A stretch of DNA of 64,000 nucleotides from Pseudovibrio sp000156235 (GTDB taxonomy: Bacteria > Pseudomonadota > Alphaproteobacteria > Rhizobiales > Stappiaceae). Where the stretch lies: the NCBI RefSeq assembly GCF_000156235.1, contig NZ_DS996805.1, forward strand, positions 496,001 through 560,000, given 5' to 3'. How positions within the stretch are numbered: the first letter of the stretch is position 1; every line of letters begins with the position of its first letter. Position numbers and translations under genes: made by a program. Below are positions 36,201-44,436 of this stretch, piece by piece. Under the pieces are notes generated by a model. That model had not been told where the DNA came from and did no database searches. It worked only from the letters and a program-made list of their open reading frames with translations.

Positions 36201-36680
36201 TCATTTGTTGTACTCTCTATTATACCAAACCCACCCTTTGTATTGGCAATACCCTCGGTACGTTGCGGCGGTTCTTTTCGTTAACCTAAAGCCTGATAAG
36301 CAAATGTCGTTGTTTGAAAGTAACTTTAAGCGAAGCAAGTATCCAATTCTAAGGCCATTATATTTTTGCCAAAATGTTAGCCCGTGATCATCCCAATAAT
36401 TAAAAGAGCTACTCTTCTTGCATTTGTTTTTTTCTACTTCATGGAAAAATAGGTCAAATATCACTTTAAGCTGATCTTTGTTTTTGCTGGAAAAGCTATA
36501 GCCTGATTGGTTGACGGCATTTTCGAGTAACTTTTCATAATCACATGATCCTGCAAGCTTTTTGGGATCGGAGCTGCATCCACTGATCAATATAGCAAAT
36601 AGACAGGCGATCAACGCACGAAACGATAATCCCCAGAGAGGTAGGACTCTGGGTAACTGCTTTTGAAATTCTATAATCAA
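36201..36680 (-). CDS. Putative lipoprotein, orphan
   Basis: A 159-residue protein with a lipobox. After a basic start and the hydrophobic stretch ALIACLFAILISGC, the Cys at about residue 35 would be lipidated. The mature part has several Cys, many Lys and aromatic residues and no recognised domain. The TTG at 36680 is the only frame-opening codon with a full signal, but it has no ribosome-binding site; an internal TTG nearer the hydrophobic stretch is possible. AT-rich, in an accessory insertion between the COQ10-like gene and pncC. Confidence 0.55.
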   Translation of the reverse strand: MIIEFQKQLPRVLPLWGLSFRALIACLFAILISGCSSDPKKLAGSCDYEKLLENAVNQSGYSFSSKNKDQLKVIFDLFFHEVEKNKCKKSSSFNYWDDHGLTFWQKYNGLRIGYLLRLKLLSNNDICLSGFRLTKRTAATYRGYCQYKGWVWYNREYNK

Positions 36681-36728
36681 GCGAGGTCACACAAAGGCTG
36701 AATTTAACTTTAAAGGGAGAAGTTGATT

Positions 36729-36902
36729 ATGATGGAGCTTCTAATACAATCCTTTATAATTGCAGGTAGTGCTGGATATTTAAGCCGCTGCCGCGCCAGT
36801 GGAGCCCAAGGGACTTCACTTTTATGGTCTGTGCAGGTCGCCATGTGTGCATTTGAGCTCGCCCTTGATGCAAAACTTTCATGTATGAAAAGCGGGCTCT
36901 GA
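36729..36902 (+). CDS. Small ORF of 57 codons with strong ribosome-binding site
   Basis: An open frame starting MMELLIQSFIIAGSAGY, divergent from the lipoprotein gene. AAAGGGAGAAG (36712-36722) sits at suitable spacing before the ATG at 36729. The N-terminal third is hydrophobic and the middle is rich in small residues, with a possible second weakly hydrophobic helix. A hairpin at 36911-36942 (GAG-c-GGGCTT/AAGCCC-a-CTC) follows the stop. No homologue is recognised, so coding status rests on the start signal and the frame. Confidence 0.42.
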   Translation: MMELLIQSFIIAGSAGYLSRCRASGAQGTSLLWSVQVAMCAFELALDAKLSCMKSGL

Positions 36903-36981
36903 AGGTCTCTGGAGCGGGCTTTTGGTAATGATTTAAGCCCACTCGGCGTTATGTGATAGCGAAGTTTCCCTGAAATACCGC

Positions 36982-37494
36982 TTAATTCTTGTCGCGATTG
37001 TTCAGGAACTGGCTCAAACGGGAGCCTTTAGGCTCGTAGTTGCTGGTGATTTCCGCTTCTGCCTGTTCCGCTGTCAGGCCGTTACGCATGACGAAGGTGC
37101 GGCGGATGGCCTGGAAGCGGTTGGTGAGCTCCTTATCCGGATCTCCCAGCTCCATGGTCTTTTCAAGAGAAGCGTAAATGCCAACGTCTTTGAGGTTGAG
37201 TGCGTTGGTTGGTTTGGTGCACAGCACCACCCAGCCGTAGCCCTGATTGACCTCAAGACGGATCTTATGGCCGAGTTGCTCTTCCCATTTGGTCCAGGCG
37301 ACGGAATAGGGGCGCACCCAGTAGGACTGGCCGCACAGGCGCAGTTCCTTATAGCCGGCGCGCGGCATCTTCTGGACTTCATGAGACCCGATGAACTCGT
37401 CATCAAGGCCTCTTGAAATAAGGAATACATCTGAAGCTGCGAACGCAGAAGTGCTCAAGCTTAGACCCAAAAACAAACTAGCAATATATCTCAT
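36982..37494 (-). CDS. Exported protein of unknown function
   Basis: A 170-residue protein with a clear signal peptide (ASLFLGLSLSTSAFAA) before SDVFLI. Two Cys are in the mature part (LRLCGQSYW and WVVLCTKP), about 47 residues apart, possibly a disulfide. The C-terminal third is charged, with SNYEPKGSRLSQFL. The ATG at 37494 is used. The GC content resembles the core genes, so it may be resident rather than newly acquired. No family is recognised. Confidence 0.72.
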   Translation of the reverse strand: MRYIASLFLGLSLSTSAFAASDVFLISRGLDDEFIGSHEVQKMPRAGYKELRLCGQSYWVRPYSVAWTKWEEQLGHKIRLEVNQGYGWVVLCTKPTNALNLKDVGIYASLEKTMELGDPDKELTNRFQAIRRTFVMRNGLTAEQAEAEITSNYEPKGSRLSQFLNNRDKN

Positions 37495-37609
37495 GGGTAT
37501 TCCGTGACATTCCGTTCTAAATTTAAAACAGATTTTATCTAAGTTTTCTTAGAATGTCTTAAGGTGTATTCCTTAGTTGGTACCCTTTTAGCGAGAAGGT
37601 AAATTTCGA

Positions 37610-38110
37610 TTAATTACTTTCAATAAAATTTTCTAAAAGTTTTAATGCTTGTTCAAGTGCCTGAAAGCGTATTCCGTCGCGTCCTGTGTTCTCGAAGAGG
37701 CACTGTACGTGCTGGGTTTCCTCTTCGTCAGCTGCAAGGCCAAAATGGACCAATCCTACTGGTTTATCCTTGGTGCCGCCGTCAGGTCCGGCAATGCCGG
37801 TGATGGAGACGGCGACGTTGGCGTTGGAGCAGAAATGGGCACCGCTGGCCATGGCTTTGGCTACTTCGCTGCTGACGGCGCCGTAACTGACAAGCAGGTC
37901 CACCGGGACGCCGATCATCTCGTGTTTGGCCTCGTTGGAGTAGGTGACGAAGCCGCGGTCGAGCACAGCAGAGGAGCCGGGCACTTCTGTCAGCAAGCCT
38001 GCGAGCAGGCCGCCGGTGCAGCTTTCTGCTGTGGCGATCTTGATTTCTTTTTCTGCGTACCTGGAGACAAGAACGCGGGCTCTTTCCTTAAGGCTCAGGA
38101 TATCGGTCAT
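37610..38110 (-). CDS. pncC: CinA-family nicotinamide-nucleotide amidohydrolase
   Basis: Deamidates nicotinamide mononucleotide to nicotinate mononucleotide in NAD salvage; 166 residues, the stand-alone C-terminal CinA form. Family motifs are ATAESCTGGLLAGLLT, YSNEAKHEMIGV and ITGIAGPDGGTKDKPVGLV. The start is the ATG at 38110, 32 nt downstream of ispDF on the same strand, so it is likely co-transcribed with it. The ispDF-cinA order is typical of alphaproteobacteria. Confidence 0.92.
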   Translation of the reverse strand: MTDILSLKERARVLVSRYAEKEIKIATAESCTGGLLAGLLTEVPGSSAVLDRGFVTYSNEAKHEMIGVPVDLLVSYGAVSSEVAKAMASGAHFCSNANVAVSITGIAGPDGGTKDKPVGLVHFGLAADEEETQHVQCLFENTGRDGIRFQALEQALKLLENFIESN

Positions 38111-38142
38111 GGTTCTGTCTCCCTTTACAGTCTCGGCGATGT

Positions 38143-39357
38143 TCAGTCTTCGAACGGAAGCCGGATGGTTGCGCAGGCTTGCGCGGCAATACCTTCTTTG
38201 CGACCGGTAAAGCCCAGCTTTTCAGAGGTGGTGGCTTTGACCGCTACACGGCCAATGGGCAGGTCGCAGATCTGCGCGATCTGTTTGCGCATTTCTTCCC
38301 GGTGTGGGCCGATTTTCGGAACTTCACAGATCAGCGTTAAATCCAAGTGTGCGATCATGCCACCGCGCTTGTGAACCCGGTCAACTGCGTATTTCAGGAA
38401 CTGGTCAGACGCTGCGCCTTTCCACTGCATGTCGGATGGTGGGAAGTGAGAGCCGATGTCGCCATCTGCCAGTGCGCCGAAGATGGCGTCAGTCAGAGCG
38501 TGCAGGCCTACATCAGCATCTGAATGGCCTTTGAGTTTCTGAGTGTGCGGAATGGAAATGCCGCCAAGGATGACGGCATCGCCGTCTTCAAATGCGTGCA
38601 CGTCGTAGCCGGTGCCTACGCGAATGTCGCCAAGGTCTGCGAGGTTTTTCATGGCGATCTGTTCCTGTGCGTTTGTCATGTCTTTAAGTGTTGTGAGCTT
38701 GATATTTTGCGGGTCGCCAGCGGTGATGGTGACAGACTTGCCTTGCCATTCGATCAAGGCCGTATCATCCGTGAAGCTGTCGATTTCCTGTCTGATGGCT
38801 TCCTGATGGGCTTCCCAGATGAGGGAATAAGGAAAGGCTTGTGGTGTCTGCGCGGCCCACAGATGGGTGCGGTCCACGGTTTCCTTAACTTGCTGGTTTG
38901 CGTCTGCGCGTTTCAGCGTGTCGGCGACGGGTACTGCAGGAAGGGCTGCTTCTGCGCCGTTTTGCAGGGCGGAGACAGCGTCTTCTATCACGGCTGGGGT
39001 GATGAATGGGCGTGCTGCATCATGGATGAGGACGTAGCGCGGGGCCTGTTCTTCCAGTGCTTTCAGGCCGCATGCGACAGAGGCCTGCCGGGTTGCGCCG
39101 CCGGTGACTGGTGCGATCAGTCGCGGATCGGTGATCATGCTGGCGGCATTCTGGTAGGCGTCACCGTCTTCTGCGTGAATGACGGGCAAAACCAGATCGA
39201 CCTGCGGAGAGGACAAAATTGCTTCCAGTGTTCTTTGCAGAACAGTCTTTCCGCCAAGGTCGCGATACTGCTTCGGACTGCTGTCATTTTGCGTGGACAT
39301 GCGGGAACCGCGTCCTGCCGCAACTATGATGCATGCAATTTTTTCAGTGGGCTGCAA
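38143..39357 (-). CDS. ispDF: Bifunctional IspD/IspF
   Basis: Two steps of the MEP isoprenoid pathway in one chain of 404 residues. IspD (about 1-235) has IIVAAGRGSRM and makes CDP-methylerythritol. IspF (about 245-404) has the metal-binding GYDVHAF and HSDADVGLHALTDA and makes the cyclodiphosphate. IspE works between them, so the fusion does not join consecutive steps. The start is a TTG at 39357 preceded by AGGTGA. Fusion is usual in alphaproteobacteria. Confidence 0.96.
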   Translation of the reverse strand: MQPTEKIACIIVAAGRGSRMSTQNDSSPKQYRDLGGKTVLQRTLEAILSSPQVDLVLPVIHAEDGDAYQNAASMITDPRLIAPVTGGATRQASVACGLKALEEQAPRYVLIHDAARPFITPAVIEDAVSALQNGAEAALPAVPVADTLKRADANQQVKETVDRTHLWAAQTPQAFPYSLIWEAHQEAIRQEIDSFTDDTALIEWQGKSVTITAGDPQNIKLTTLKDMTNAQEQIAMKNLADLGDIRVGTGYDVHAFEDGDAVILGGISIPHTQKLKGHSDADVGLHALTDAIFGALADGDIGSHFPPSDMQWKGAASDQFLKYAVDRVHKRGGMIAHLDLTLICEVPKIGPHREEMRKQIAQICDLPIGRVAVKATTSEKLGFTGRKEGIAAQACATIRLPFED

Positions 39358-39587
39358 AACTGGATCACCTGATTGAGTAGGAGCTGCTGCGCATGGCCAG
39401 TGTGGCGGAGAGCAGCTCTATGGAACTGTGTTGGTGAGGGTTTTGGAGGATTTGGCGCCGAAGCTCAACACTTCAATAGCTTCTCTTTAATATTCCCTTG
39501 CCTAAATTTTTAGTTTGGTTAGAATATGTGCAACTTCATGTGCTGCTCATTTGATGTGCAACTAGGCTCTTTCAAGAAATATGCGTA

Positions 39588-40583
39588 ATGCTGACGATAG
39601 GTAATATCCCTCTCAAAAACAAAGTTATTCTTGCGCCAATGTCCGGAGTGTCGGATTTGCCGTTCCGCCGTATTGCCTTGAGCTACGGTGTGGGGCTGGT
39701 GGTGAGTGAAATGGTTGCCAGTGAAGCGCTGTGTACCGGACATCCAGAATCGTTGATGCGTGCTGAAGGTGAGGGGATTGATCCTCACATCGTTCAGCTG
39801 GCGGGCAAGGACCCTCACTGGATGGGGGAAGGCGCGCGCATGGCTGAAAAAGCTGGCGCAGATGTCATCGACATCAACATGGGCTGTCCTGCGAAAAAGG
39901 TAACCTCCGGCTACTCCGGTTCTGCTCTTATGAAGGATCTGGACCATGCCATGACGCTGGTTGAGGCAACGCTTGAGGCGGTCTCCGTTCCGGTGACGCT
40001 GAAGATGCGTCTTGGCTGGGATGAGGCCTCCATCAATGCGCCGGAACTTGCCAAACGTGCGGTGGATGCGGGTGTGAAGATGATCACCGTGCATGGGCGT
40101 ACGCGTTCTCAGTTTTACAAGGGCCAAGCGGACTGGCGTGCGATCCGGCAGGTGCGGGATGTCATTCCTGATGTGCCGCTGGTTGCCAATGGGGATTGCT
40201 GCTCTTTTGATGATGCAGATGAGATGCTGGCGCAATCCGGTGCTGATCTGGTGATGGTGGGGCGTGGTGCTTATGGTCGGCCTTGGGTGCCGGGCCGCAT
40301 TGCGCATTATCTGGAAACAGGCGAACGGCTTGCTGACCCGCATGGGGAAGAGTTGGCTACACTTGTTGTGGGGCACTACGACGCCATGCTGGAGCATTAC
40401 GGCTTTGAGATTGGCGTGCGGGCCTTCCGTAAACACATGGGTTGGTATCTGGAGGCCGCCGGACGGCTGGATGATGCGCCGCAAGGGTTTATGCGCGGAC
40501 TGATGACCAGTCTGGACGCGGATCAGGTGCGCGCAACCCTTTATGACTGGTTTGTTCAAACACCTTTGAGGAGCGCTGCCTGA
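39588..40583 (+). CDS. dusB: tRNA-dihydrouridine synthase DusB
   Basis: FMN enzyme reducing uridine in tRNA D-loops; 331 residues. The catalytic Cys is in INMGCPAKKVTSGYSGSALM. APMSGVSDLPFRR at the N-terminus and the MITVHGRTRSQFYKG and MVGRGAYGRPW motifs are standard. Its stop codon overlaps the ntrB start (TGATG at 40581-40585), so the two are translationally coupled, as in many alphaproteobacteria (nifR3-ntrB). Confidence 0.96.
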   Translation: MLTIGNIPLKNKVILAPMSGVSDLPFRRIALSYGVGLVVSEMVASEALCTGHPESLMRAEGEGIDPHIVQLAGKDPHWMGEGARMAEKAGADVIDINMGCPAKKVTSGYSGSALMKDLDHAMTLVEATLEAVSVPVTLKMRLGWDEASINAPELAKRAVDAGVKMITVHGRTRSQFYKGQADWRAIRQVRDVIPDVPLVANGDCCSFDDADEMLAQSGADLVMVGRGAYGRPWVPGRIAHYLETGERLADPHGEELATLVVGHYDAMLEHYGFEIGVRAFRKHMGWYLEAAGRLDDAPQGFMRGLMTSLDADQVRATLYDWFVQTPLRSAA

Positions 40584-41731
40584 TGTTGGAGACGGGAGGA
40601 GACACTCTAACACACGCCAAGGCCTCACTGAGTAGTGGTGTGCCGGGGCAGGCCGTTCTGGATTCACTGCCACACCCTGTTGTTGTGGTGGGCGGCGATG
40701 ACAAGATTGTTGGCGCGAACAGTGCGGCGGAAGGATTCTTCCACGCCAGCCTGTCGGTGATGAAGCGCCGTGAAGTTTCGTGGTTTGTGCCGTTTGGCAG
40801 CCCGTTGCTGGGACTGATCGCGCAGGTTCGTGATCGTGGTGGACCGGTCAACGAGTACAAGGTGGATATCGGCTCTCCGCGCATCGGGCAGGAGAAGCTG
40901 GTTGATATTCATGCCTCCCCCTTAAGCGATGCTCCCGGCAGTGTGGTGCTGCTGTTTCAGGAGCGCACCATGGCAGAAAAGCTGGATAAGCAGCTGACCA
41001 GCCGCGGTGCTGCACGCACAGTGACCGGTCTTGCGGCCATGCTGGCCCATGAGATCAAGAACCCACTCTCCGGTATTCGCGGTGCGGCTCAGCTTCTGGA
41101 GCAATCAGCCAGTGAGGATGATCGTTCACTGACCCGTCTCATTATGGAGGAGACGGACCGGATCGTGAAGCTGGTGGACCGGATGGAAGTGTTCTCTGAT
41201 GAGCGTCCGATTGATCGCGAGCCAGTGAATATCCACGTGGTGCTGGATCATGTGAAACGGGTTGCGGAGAACGGCTTTGCGTCCAAGGTGCGCATTGTTG
41301 AGGATTATGACCCGTCACTGCCGCCGGTTTATGCCAATCGGGATCAGCTGGTGCAGGTGTTTATCAACCTGATCAAGAATGCAAGTGAAGCGTTGAGCGG
41401 TGCGAATGAGCCGGAGATTGTCGTCTCCACGGCTTTCCGCCCCGGCGTGCGCCTTTCTGTGCCCGGCGTGCAGGAGCGTGTAAGCCTGCCGCTTGAGTTT
41501 TGTGTGCGCGATAACGGCTATGGGGTGCCGGAAGATCTGCGGCCACATCTGTTTGACCCGTTTATCACGACAAAGACGAATGGCTCCGGCCTTGGGCTGG
41601 CGCTGGTTGCCAAGATTGTGGGCGATCATGGCGGTGTGGTGGAATGTGAAAGCGGCACTCGGGGCACGACTTTCCGCATTCTGATGCCTGCCTTTACCGG
41701 GCCTGATGTAAATTCTGGAATTGAGGACTAA
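40583..41731 (+). CDS. ntrB: Nitrogen regulation sensor kinase NtrB
   Basis: Cytoplasmic histidine kinase/phosphatase acting on NtrC; 382 residues. A PAS-like domain at about 20-130 is followed by HisKA with the phospho-acceptor H156 in LAHEIKNPLSGIRGAAQ and an ATPase domain with NLIKNASEAL, DNGYGVP and GSGLGLALVAKI. It overlaps dusB by one base and precedes ntrC by 4 nt. Control by PII proteins is family knowledge. Confidence 0.96.
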   Translation: MLETGGDTLTHAKASLSSGVPGQAVLDSLPHPVVVVGGDDKIVGANSAAEGFFHASLSVMKRREVSWFVPFGSPLLGLIAQVRDRGGPVNEYKVDIGSPRIGQEKLVDIHASPLSDAPGSVVLLFQERTMAEKLDKQLTSRGAARTVTGLAAMLAHEIKNPLSGIRGAAQLLEQSASEDDRSLTRLIMEETDRIVKLVDRMEVFSDERPIDREPVNIHVVLDHVKRVAENGFASKVRIVEDYDPSLPPVYANRDQLVQVFINLIKNASEALSGANEPEIVVSTAFRPGVRLSVPGVQERVSLPLEFCVRDNGYGVPEDLRPHLFDPFITTKTNGSGLGLALVAKIVGDHGGVVECESGTRGTTFRILMPAFTGPDVNSGIED

Positions 41732-41735
41732 GAGT

Positions 41736-43175
41736 ATGCCGAGTGGAACCATTCTTGTTGCTGACGACGATTCTGCGATCCGTACCGTTCTCAATCAGGC
41801 GCTTTCCCGTGCGGGATACACTGTTCGACTGACCTCCAACGCAACGACTTTGTGGCGCTGGGTGAGCTCGGGCGAAGGGGATCTGGTGATTTCTGATGTG
41901 GTGATGCCGGATGAGAATGCGTTTGATGTGCTGCCGCGCATCCGCAAGCTGCGTCCGGAACTGCCAGTGATCATCATGAGTGCGCAAAACACCTTCATGA
42001 CCGCTATCAAGGCTTCTGAGCAGGGGGCTTACGAGTATCTGCCCAAGCCGTTTGATCTGAAAGAACTGACCGGCATTGTTGGCCGTGCGCTCGCAGAGCC
42101 AAAAGGTCGTCAGTTTGATATGGGCGGTGAGGGCAATGACAATATTCCGCTCGTGGGTCGTTCTCCTGCCATGCAGGAAATCTATCGCGTGCTTGCGCGT
42201 TTGATGCAGACTGATCTGACCGTGATGATCAACGGTGAGAGTGGCACTGGTAAAGAGGTGGTCGCACGGGCGCTGCATGATTATGGCAAGCGCCGGAACG
42301 GCCCGTTTGTTGCGGTTAACATGGCTGCGATCCCGAAAGATCTGATTGAATCTGAGCTGTTTGGTCACGAGAAGGGCTCGTTTACGGGCGCGCAGGCGCG
42401 GTCTTCTGGCCGGTTTGAGCAGGCTGATGGCGGTACGCTGCTGCTGGATGAAATCGGCGATATGCCGATGGAGGCACAGACCCGTTTGCTGCGTGTGTTA
42501 CAGCAGGGGGAGTATACCTCTGTGGGTGGGCGTACGCCGATCCAAACCGATGTACGCATCATTGCGGCGACCAACAAGGATCTGCGTCAGCTGATCAATC
42601 AGGGGCTGTTCCGTGAAGATCTGTACTTCCGCTTGAATGTGGTTCCCATCCGTCTCCCACCTTTGCGCGAGCGCACTGAGGATATTCCGGATCTTGTCCG
42701 GCACTTCTTTGCCATGGCGGAGAGCGAAGGGCTGCCAGCCAAGCAGATTGAAGTGGCCGCGCTTGATAAGCTGCGCCGCTATCGCTGGCCGGGTAACGTG
42801 CGTGAGCTGGAGAACCTTGTTCGCCGCCTGGCTGCGCTTTATCCGCAGGATGACATCACGGCGAGCCTGATTGATCTGGAACTGTCACAGCCAAGTGCTG
42901 CGATCAGTGAAGCTGACGCGCCTTCTGCTCAGGATCTGAGTGGTTCTGTAGAGCGATATCTGGGGGATTACTTCAGCGGATTTGGTGAAGAACTGCCACC
43001 TCCGGGCCTCTACCACCGCATCTTGCGTGAGGTGGAGTATCCGCTGATCAGCGCTGTGCTTGCTGCGACCCGGGGCAACCAGATCAAGGCTGCAGAACTT
43101 CTGGGTGTAAACCGAAACACCCTGCGCAAGAAAATCCGCGATTTGGATGTGCAAGTGATCCGTAGTTCAAGATAA
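41736..43175 (+). CDS. ntrC: Nitrogen regulator NtrC (sigma-54 activator)
   Basis: Response regulator of 479 residues; the ATG at 41736 follows a GAGG site. Receiver 1-120 with D54 (ISDVVMPDE). The AAA+ domain has Walker A GESGTGKE and the sigma-54 loop as GSFTGA, one of the accepted variants of GAFTGA. The C-terminal Fis-type helix-turn-helix is GNQIKAAELLGVNRNTLRKK. It therefore looks competent for sigma-54 activation, unlike NtrX below. Confidence 0.97.
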   Translation: MPSGTILVADDDSAIRTVLNQALSRAGYTVRLTSNATTLWRWVSSGEGDLVISDVVMPDENAFDVLPRIRKLRPELPVIIMSAQNTFMTAIKASEQGAYEYLPKPFDLKELTGIVGRALAEPKGRQFDMGGEGNDNIPLVGRSPAMQEIYRVLARLMQTDLTVMINGESGTGKEVVARALHDYGKRRNGPFVAVNMAAIPKDLIESELFGHEKGSFTGAQARSSGRFEQADGGTLLLDEIGDMPMEAQTRLLRVLQQGEYTSVGGRTPIQTDVRIIAATNKDLRQLINQGLFREDLYFRLNVVPIRLPPLRERTEDIPDLVRHFFAMAESEGLPAKQIEVAALDKLRRYRWPGNVRELENLVRRLAALYPQDDITASLIDLELSQPSAAISEADAPSAQDLSGSVERYLGDYFSGFGEELPPPGLYHRILREVEYPLISAVLAATRGNQIKAAELLGVNRNTLRKKIRDLDVQVIRSSR

Positions 43176-43200
43176 TCGATTTTAATCGAATGAGATTTCC

Positions 43201-43235
43201 AAAATGGCGCTGTTAAAGGCGCCATTTTGCTTTTT
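43201..43235. terminator. Bidirectional terminator between ntrC and the next gene
   Basis: A perfect 10-bp stem AAAATGGCGC/GCGCCATTTT (43201-43210 with 43219-43228), followed by GCTTTTTG. It serves two convergent genes. Confidence 0.85.
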
Positions 43236-43246
43236 GTGATCAAAAC

Positions 43247-44164
43247 TTATGGTGTTTCGACATTGTAGAAACGCATGATGTACTCTGGATCTGTCATGGA
43301 GCCACGCAAAGAAATGCTTGGTTCTTTGATGCAGTCGAGATCTGAGCTAAAGAAGCGACCAGAGAATCTGATGCGTTGGTTTTTGTCCAACTCTGCAACT
43401 TTAGAGAACAATGCAGATGAAGGTTCGATAAGTGTGTTGTCGCCAATATCTGAGAATGCGTTGTTCCAAGTCTTAACGGTAACGCCGTCTGCCAATCGCA
43501 CGCTGATAACACCCAGTCCATCTGAGTTGGAGGTAAGTTGCTCAAGCTGTCCTACCCAATTTTGAACTTCGAGACTGGAAAGTACTGCGCAAACATTCTC
43601 TTTTCGTTTTGATCTTGTTCCACCCTGAGCCAGCTCATTTTTTGCTGCACGGTAACTCTCAGTCGCCTTTTGTACTGCTGCTACAAACTGTGTTTGCTCT
43701 GCAGGTATCGCAAAAAATGCTTCTTTCTTCATGTGTTCGGCGTAAGCATCAGCAGTATCAAAGCCAGCTTTCTTTGCGGCTTCGAACTCTTCGATAGTTG
43801 CAAAGCCTGCATTTTGGGCCTTTTGTGTGTCTAGTGCTAACTGCTTTGCTTGTTCTTCTTTTTCTTTTTCCGCTTCTGCAGCAAGTGCTTTTGCTTTGAT
43901 TGGGGCATACTCTTCAGGGGAAGTAATTCCAAGCTCTTTTGCGTGCCTGTAGTCTTTCACGCTATCAAAGCCAGCTTCTTGGGCTGCCTGATTATGCTCA
44001 GTATCAAGTTGGGATGAGGCCACTCCCAAGACAACGAAACCCGCCAGTAATGGCATCAAAGCCTTTTTACGAGATGAAATTCCGATAAATTTGAGCGGAA
44101 CTATGATCGAGATTATGCCAGCTACAAGCAATAAGAGGCCAAGAAGCGCAAGTGCTAAAAACAT
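43247..44164 (-). CDS. Membrane protein with charged helical repeats, unknown
   Basis: A 305-residue protein with two N-terminal membrane helices (about 2-27 and 35-52). A Glu/Lys-rich helical region follows (about 57-165) in which a unit of the form A..AGF.s..ey..A...Gf is repeated about four times (QEAGFDSVKDYRHAKELGI, then QNAGFATIEEFEAAKKAGF and others). The last 130 residues form a separate soluble domain with two Cys. Repeats of this type occur in bacterial proteins without a settled role. It lies between ntrC and ntrY, on the opposite strand, so it breaks the usual ntrBC-ntrYX run. Confidence 0.7.
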   Translation of the reverse strand: MFLALALLGLLLLVAGIISIIVPLKFIGISSRKKALMPLLAGFVVLGVASSQLDTEHNQAAQEAGFDSVKDYRHAKELGITSPEEYAPIKAKALAAEAEKEKEEQAKQLALDTQKAQNAGFATIEEFEAAKKAGFDTADAYAEHMKKEAFFAIPAEQTQFVAAVQKATESYRAAKNELAQGGTRSKRKENVCAVLSSLEVQNWVGQLEQLTSNSDGLGVISVRLADGVTVKTWNNAFSDIGDNTLIEPSSALFSKVAELDKNQRIRFSGRFFSSDLDCIKEPSISLRGSMTDPEYIMRFYNVETP

Positions 44165-44436
44165 AGAAACCTACCTATATCATTGAAATTGCGTTGAAAC
44201 GTGGCGCGACTATTGGTCGAATTTTATGAAATTACAAGTTTAGATTGTGGTAAATTATATGATGAAAAGTTTGGGTGAAGTGAGTTCAGCTAAAACGCAT
44301 TTACAGTGAAGCTCTCTGGTTTTCCCCATCAAGAGTGTGACTAATAAAACCCATTGTCGCATTTTGGCAACAATTCGTGCTAATAGTCTGTTTCCAAAAT
44401 TAATAAAGTTATCGCAGGTGCGCAGGTTCGCGTTTC

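Noticed and set aside
36106..36387. 93-codon plus-strand frame
   Set aside because: It overlaps the lipoprotein gene on the other strand, has no ribosome-binding site and no domain.
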